Program-made: the position numbers and the translations under genes
Notes under the pieces: model-generated
The model's input: only the letters and a program-made list of their open reading frames with translations
Databases searched by the model: none
What the model was told of the DNA's origin: nothing
Source: Hyperoodon ampullatus
Lineage: Eukaryota > Chordata > Mammalia > Artiodactyla > Ziphiidae
Assembly (NCBI GenBank): GCA_949752795.1
Contig: OX457071.1
Span: 32,596,800 to 32,660,799 of the forward strand
Length of the DNA stretch: 64,000 nucleotides
Direction: 5' to 3'
Part shown: piece by piece, positions 58,410-64,000 of the stretch
Layout: every line of letters begins with the position of its first letter
How positions within the stretch are numbered: the stretch's first letter is position 1

Positions 58410-60316
58410 GTAAGAGTAGGAAAGGGGAGTTTTACTATTCAAAAGGAAAGTGAAATTATGAGAAACATAAGATATCCCATATTTTTATTCATATTTTTAA
58501 ATGATCATATCATGTTAGATTTTCAAAGTTATTTCTAGACAAGCCCTTTAAAAAGACAAATGAGGGTTTTATTGCCACTGAATAGTTCCAAGACTTAGAA
58601 ATTAAAAAGTTAAAAAACATTGAAGATATAAAAATAAAAACACTGCAAATGTATAGTAAAATTGTGTTGATGTTTATTACTGTTTTTTAAATGAATTAAG
58701 TGACCACCAGGATACATCTGTCAAGTGATAGTGAAGAAATTATTGAAAATGTTTGTGCTTGTGGGTTTGAGTCAGGATATGGGGAGATCAAAGGGGGGAA
58801 AATTAACTTTGAAAAATTAAAATATTTGATTTAATAGCAAGCTGGCTGTGTTATTTTAGAAACATAAAAAAGTGACACTTGATGTATATTGTGTAATATC
58901 AAAAACAATTGCAATTGCATATGCACTGACTTCATGACTGTAGACAGAAAGAGATTCAAAGTCAACAGTAATCCTATGAAACAGTCTTTAAAAGTTTACA
59001 TAAGATGATAATTTATGCAATCGACATGTTCTTGAAAAGTTATGGGCAAACATAATTTTTACACTAACGCTTTTTATCATGCTAGGAGAGAAAACATTTT
59101 AAAAGAAATTCCCTTTAAAAAGGATTAAAATTTCTATTTTAATCCTTCTGTAAAATAATCTTATTTTAGTATTTATCATTTATTTGATAAACTGGTTCAC
59201 ATGGAGATACACTTTTTGGTAATGAATTCTTATTTGTCAAAAAGTAAATTTCTTTAGGGCTAACTCCAATTTGCGTTTGTTTATTTTTGTCCCATGTTTT
59301 AAACACTTTCTTTATTTCTGAATACTACTTAATGATGGCAATTACTGGTGAGCAGGAAATAAAGTAGAAGAATAAGAAACGTGGCTGGATGGATGAAAGT
59401 GGAATGAACTGTTCATTCCCTTGGGCAACTTCTTGACACTGTTGACATAAAGTGGTAGACGAAAGAGACTGATTCCCCCACTATAATATGCATCTTTTCA
59501 TTCTCAACTTTATCCCAACTCTCCATTATAATACTTAAGAAAGTGACATCACTGCTTAAGAGACAAGAAATTTGAATCTGACCTCTTTCCATTCCCCATT
59601 CAATAACAATAGCAGAAAACCACAATAATGACAACACTAATATTTATTGAACAATTACTGTGTCACTATGAAAAGCTGAACATACACCTCCACTCTCTCT
59701 CCCATCATTTTTCTCCATGAGACTACTACTATTTTGTATTATATTTATTTTACACATGTATTGTCTTTCTCTCTCCACTAAAATGTACATTCCAAGAATA
59801 CCCTTAATGAGAAAGTTAAATAAGCAACACAAAATCCACCCCTTCAGTATGTTTCTTTTTATGTGAGATAATTATTTTCCTGCAACATTTTAGTAGAAAT
59901 ATTTTGTTTCCTACAAACCTGGGGAAAAGGCAGGGGAATAGCTAACGTAAAGAACCTAATATAAGAGTAAAAGTGGAGTGTAAGAATAACAGAAAGAGAG
60001 TCTGTGTGGTTGAATTTTAGAGAATGAGATGTTAGGAAAAGTAGGAGGGGACAGACTGCCTTCAGTGGTGCATCATGATAGAAAAGCTACATATAATGAG
60101 GACCCATCATCGATTTTAAGCATGGAAGAACCTGATTCAAGTTTTCAACAGCTCTTTCTGGGTACATTGAGAATTGTAGACTTTGGCCAGAGTGTGGCTG
60201 CAAAATAGAATCCTGGAGACAAGTTAGGAGAGGACTGCAGTAAGCCAGACAGAAGATGGTGATGCAGCAGAAATAGAAAGGTAGACAGAGTGGACACATA
60301 CACATAATGATGGTAC
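58410..60316. other. Unique AT-rich sequence, nothing recognised
   Basis: No firm element. 59638-59695 faintly resembles an L2/MIR edge ('ctaatatttattgaacaattactgtg'). Confidence 0.4.
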
Positions 60317-60333
60317 AACCAACATGATTTTCT

Positions 60334-60940
60334 TTTTTCTTAAATTTTTATTGGAGTATAGTTGATTTACAATGTTGTGTTAGTTTCAGGTGTACAGCAA
60401 AGTGAATCTGTTATACATATACATATATTCACTCTATTTTTTTTTATTCTTTTCCCATCTAGGCCATTACAGAGTATTGAGTAGAGTTCCCTGTGCTATG
60501 CAGTAGGTTCTTGTTAGTTATCTATTTAATATATAGTATTGTGTATATGTCAATCCCGATCTCCCAATTTATCCCTTCCCCCCACTTATCCCCTGGTAAT
60601 CATAAGTTTGTTTTCTACATCCGTGGCTCTACTTCTGTTTTGTAAATAAGTTCATTTGTACCCTTCTTTTTAGATTCCGCATATAAGCGATGTCATATGA
60701 TATTTGTCTTTCTGTGCCTGACTTACTTCACTCAGTATGATAATCTCTAGGTCATCCATGTTGCTGCAAATGGCATTGTTTTATTCTTTTTTATGGCTGA
60801 GTACTATTCCATTGTGAATATGTACCACGTCTTCTTTATCCATTCCTCTGTTGATAGACATTTAGATTGCTTCCATGTCCTGGCTATTGTAAACAGTGCT
60901 GCAATGAACATCGGGTTACATGTATCTTTTTGAATTATAG
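60334..60940 (-). mobile_element. 5'-truncated L1, 607 bp, with perfect target duplication
   Basis: Reverse L1 3' end: 'ttggagtatagttgatttacaatgttgtg', 'gagttccctgtgctatgcagtaggttcttg', 'ataagtttgttttctacatccgtggc', 'tggctgagtactattccattgtg', 'gctattgtaaacagtgctgcaatgaac'. A perfect 17-bp duplication, AACCAACATGATTTTCT, is at 60317-60333 and 60941-60957. Confidence 0.96.
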
Positions 60941-60957
60941 AACCAACATGATTTTCT

Positions 60958-61075
60958 AATTGATCTCACTAAAATTAAGCTCCATGAAGGCAGGAATCTT
61001 CTCTCTCTTGTTCATCGTGAATCCCTGGTATCTGCAAAAGAGCCTGGCACATAAAGATGGTCTATTTGTAAATAG
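60958..61075 (+). mobile_element. L2 LINE 3' tail fragment
   Basis: 'attaagctccatgaaggcaggaatcttctctctcttgttcatcgtgaatccctggtatctgcaaaagagcctggcacataaagatgg' is the L2 3' end pattern. The preceding L1 inserted directly beside it. Confidence 0.75.
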
Positions 61076-62317
61076 TGTAATATAATAGAATATTTAATTT
61101 TTGTGTTTGGTTTGGTTTTTAGTGGCTTTAGTCAGCAAAATTAAAAGATGGCAACCTGATGTTAGTCCACAGAGTGTGTATATATAGGAGAGGGAGGGGG
61201 AAGAGGGATACTTTACTGAAAACCAAATGCCTGGGAACCATTGTTCTGAAATACACTCTCTTAAAAATCATCTCTTAGCATCCTAATTAAAGCTGAAAAT
61301 AGTAGATGGAGGGCTCAGGAATTTTCACTGTATATATAGAGAGATAGATGTATATGAAGGGGTGCATATGTGGTTAACTGGTACCACCTATATTTAGATT
61401 AACTCTGTTCTATCTTTCCTAAGCAAGTGTAAGGTAAGCATATGCCTTTTCAAGCACTGAAAAAAGTAATCCCCTTTTTTAATGAGGAAAGTAATATAAC
61501 TCTAATATCCATACCAATGAGAGATCCTTTGCAATGAAAAAATACTTTGCTTTTTAACTTTTAGTTATTGCTTTTAGAAACACAAAAGTTTTTCAGCCTT
61601 TATCTATAATTTCTCCTAAATTTGGCTAAGTTTAATTACTTTCCATAATAAACCTTCTAACTGTGAGACTGGTTTCTAAGTCACTACTGTAGTCACAGCA
61701 ATGACCTCAATAATCGGAGTATCTCTCTTGTGGATATTTCTAAATAGAACTGATGCAATTTTCCAGTCTAATTTATATAAAAGGAACTGATCTAGGCCAA
61801 ATAATATTCTTCAGTGTTTGTATTGGAAGAAAATATGGAAACCTTCTTAACATTCAGCAACAGTTCTTTCTCTATAGATTATGACATTCTATTTATATTG
61901 TATTGGAAATTCATAACATATTTTCTTTAGCTATCAACTTGCAAAATAAGGTCATATAATGTGAAATAGATTTTTTTACATAATCAAGTAGGTGAATGTT
62001 ATATATCCTCACAGATTATTCCTTTAGAATCAATTATATTCAAACATTGTATAACAAGATTTTAAATCTTTATAGGATTGAGAAGTAATTATTGTTATGT
62101 GGATGGCTAAACTGGAAGTTGTGCAACTCACTTCACAACACATGTGGTTGCCTTGTCAAGGATAAACTTGGGCTACTCCAGTGTCTAACAGAAATGTGCA
62201 CAAATATTGTGGAATAAAGCATGACAGTATTACTTGACCCATCCAGATTTGTTTCCTTTAGCTAAATAGACTCATTTTTTCAAGGACTTTGATATTATTC
62301 ATTCATTTGTTTTGCAG
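61076..62317. other. Unique sequence upstream of the candidate exon
   Basis: No element was recognised. The last 30 bases (62288-62317) form a T-rich tract ending TTTTGCAG, suitable as a splice acceptor. Confidence 0.4.
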
Positions 62318-62403
62318 ACATGAACCTCAAGTGACTGCAGCTCTTTGTGAATATCTAAAGACACCATGTCTCTCTGATAATGGCAAGTTAAGAAAGGAAA
62401 CCT
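62318..62403 (+). other. Candidate internal exon (86 bp), gene unknown
   Basis: Preceded by a pyrimidine-rich tract and AG (TTCATTTGTTTTGCAG) and followed by a near-ideal donor (CCT then GTAAGTATG). The second frame is open throughout: one base, 28 codons, one base. The translation begins HEPQVTAALCEYLKT and ends LRKET; the other frames contain stops (TGA straight after the acceptor in frame 1). I do not recognise the protein. No partner exon was found in the window, so it could be a coding exon of a gene spanning this region, a non-coding RNA exon, or a coincidence of splice-like sites. Confidence 0.35.
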
Positions 62404-62764
62404 GTAAGTATGGATGTATTATTATTTCAAATGGAACTCAGTTGATTACCCTAAAAAATTAAAGCAACATGGTAGTATGTCCTCTTTCTTGATCAAAATA
62501 TATTGCTTCTTAGATATAAAGTATAATATTTATGCAAAGTTGCAGACAGTATATGAAAAGTTTTCAAAAATCGAAATAATGCAGTGCAAAACTTAAACTC
62601 CTTTAAGTTGTCAAGTCAGATTCTGTAATTGCTCCTTTAATGGCTGTTAATTGTTAAAATTCTATTTTTATCCTCTTAGTTTTTAAACAAAAGCCTGTGG
62701 TCCATGTCCTTAAGAAGTAAACAAACAGTCAATAAAGCTGAAAGAAAAAAAGAAAAAGAGCAAA
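62404..62764. other. Unique AT-rich sequence, nothing recognised
   Basis: No element or further exon was recognised directly downstream of the donor-like site. Confidence 0.4.
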
Positions 62765-63022
62765 ACTCATAGAGGCAGTGATGGAGCAGTGCTGAACAGC
62801 CCTGTCTCTACCTTAGACTCCCCACACTTGAGTTCTAGCTTAGCTATTTACAGAAATGTGGTGGTGACTTTGGGCAAGTGGCTTAACCTATTTTTGCCAA
62901 TGTCTTTTCACCTGTAGAATGGGAATAGTAATAGTATCTATCTCACAGTGTTGTAAAACCTAAATGAGTTAATATTTACAAAGTTCTTACTAAGTGCCCA
63001 GCAAATTCTAAAAATGTTTATT
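62765..63022 (+). mobile_element. MIR SINE
   Basis: Forward MIR over much of its length: 'cacttgagttctagcttagctatttac', 'gtggtgactttgggcaagtggcttaacc', 'cacctgtagaatgggaatagtaatagtatctatctcacagtgttg', 'aaatgagttaatatttacaaagttcttactaagtgccc'. Confidence 0.87.
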
Positions 63023-63498
63023 GTCTAATATAGATAACATTATTTTATCAAAATAAAACTTTATCACACAAAGTATAATAATAGTAACTCTGATTTCCAT
63101 TTACCAAAAAGGGAGTTTTGAAATAATGAGAAACCGCTGAAACATGGCAATGATAATCCAATAAAAAGAGAGTTACCAAAACAAACAAAAACAAGGTATG
63201 ATACAAATTATCTTTAGTCTCTTCCTTATCATGAAAATTAGCATCAGGAACTTTGCTGAAGCACTTTAATTATCATTATGTCAAAACACAGATAAAACCT
63301 ATAAAATATTGTATTATATTTTCTGTATTATGTATAATATTTTCTGTATAATATTTTCTGTATTATGCTGAAAATCATGATTTGGGTTGGGGTGTAACTG
63401 AAATATATTTTCTTCTTGGTATAAAATATTACTGACAGTTATCAAAATATTAAGGAACTCTTTAATAATTAGTTTTAATAAAGACCAAAAATCTTCTG
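63023..63498. other. AT-rich sequence with a short tandem duplication
   Basis: 63314-63368 contains three copies of 'atattttctgtat' with varying spacers. Nothing else is identifiable. Confidence 0.45.
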
Positions 63499-63512
63499 GA
63501 AAATAACTTTTT

Positions 63513-63726
63513 TTTTTTTTTTTTTTTTTTTTTGCGGTACGCGGGCTTCTCACTGTTGTGGCCTCTCCCGTTGCGGCGCACAGGCTCCGGACGCGCAGGC
63601 TCAGCGGCCATGGCTCACGGGTGCAGCCGCTCCGCGGCATGTGGGATCCTCCCAGACCGGGGCACGAACCCGTGTCCCCTGCATCGGCAGGCGGACTCTC
63701 AACCACTTGCGCCACCAGGGAAGCCC
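63513..63726 (-). mobile_element. CHR-2-type SINE
   Basis: Reverse full-length copy: T run 63508-63533, 'gcggtacgcgggcttctcactg', head ending 'gcgccaccagggaagccc'. A perfect 14-bp target duplication, GAAAATAACTTTTT, is at 63499-63512 and 63727-63740. Near-consensus and CpG-rich, so young. Confidence 0.96.
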
Positions 63727-64000
63727 GAAAATAACTTTTTGAATAGCAGGCCAGCCCCTAACAATTGTGGGCCTGTACAAGAGTAGAACTGAAGCACAGA
63801 ACATATGTTTAAATAGGTGAAGGCTGTAAAACAGGTTGACAAACTATTAAGTAAATACATCTTCCCACCTTGACAAATATACTTCATAACAACTGGAATG
63901 GCCAGTTACAAATTTAATAGACCCCTCAGACCCCTTGGAGATCCACAGCTGACTTCGATCTCTAGCACCTCTCCCTGATCACCCGCCCCTTCTCATCCTA

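Noticed and set aside
1..64000. A CRISPR array, prokaryotic operon, integron or other previously undescribed system
   Set aside because: No regularly spaced direct repeats, ribosome-binding sites or gene clusters are present. The sequence is that of a mammalian nuclear genome, and the repeats are dispersed retroposons.

Overview
This window is a stretch of mammalian nuclear DNA with no recognisable protein-coding gene, and it is almost certainly from a cetacean (whale or dolphin). The main evidence is about nineteen copies of the tRNA-derived CHR SINE family (CHR = Cetacea, Hippopotamus, Ruminants). Ten of these are the short poly(A)-ended form abundant in cetaceans (CHR-2 type). No ruminant BovB or Bov-tA/BovB composite was recognised. 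The species and the chromosomal locus cannot be named from the sequence alone. The DNA is AT-rich and looks like an intron or an intergenic desert. Every sizeable open reading frame I examined is either a six-frame read-through of a SINE, a broken L1 ORF2 fragment, or a chance frame.

Layout. 1-9.8 kb is repeat-dense: a partial SINE, L2, an MLT1-like LTR, MIR, an L1 3' end split by two SINEs, a hAT-Charlie element with terminal inverted repeats and near-8-bp target duplications, another L2, and further SINEs. 9.8-20 kb is mostly unique sequence with an old 1.7 kb L1 ORF2/3' fragment (13.76-15.48 kb) and CHR copies. 20-27.5 kb is the quietest part, with only one faint old LINE relic. 27.5-38.4 kb carries CHR-2 copies, including an inverted pair, and a 2.0 kb 5'-truncated L1 flanked by a perfect 15-bp target site duplication (36.34-38.39 kb). 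40.5-50.4 kb holds L1 3' ends, two MIRs in opposite orientation, a solo gammaretrovirus-like (ERV1) LTR with TG...CA ends and a 4-bp duplication (42.95-43.38 kb), a long L2 relic and several CHR SINEs. 50-64 kb contains old L1, a hAT element interrupted by a CA microsatellite, a probable old LTR, a second inverted SINE pair, a 607-bp L1 tail with a 17-bp duplication, and more SINEs and MIRs.

There is no operon-like cooperation to describe. The only hint of a host gene is an 86-bp segment at 62318-62403, flanked by a good splice acceptor and a near-consensus donor and open in one frame. It is reported as a candidate exon, not a gene. No CRISPR array, tRNA/rRNA gene, or novel biological system was found. 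The most instructive content is the series of precisely bounded retrotransposon insertions, a CHR form that looks like a structural intermediate between the long and short SINEs, and some strong inverted repeats.
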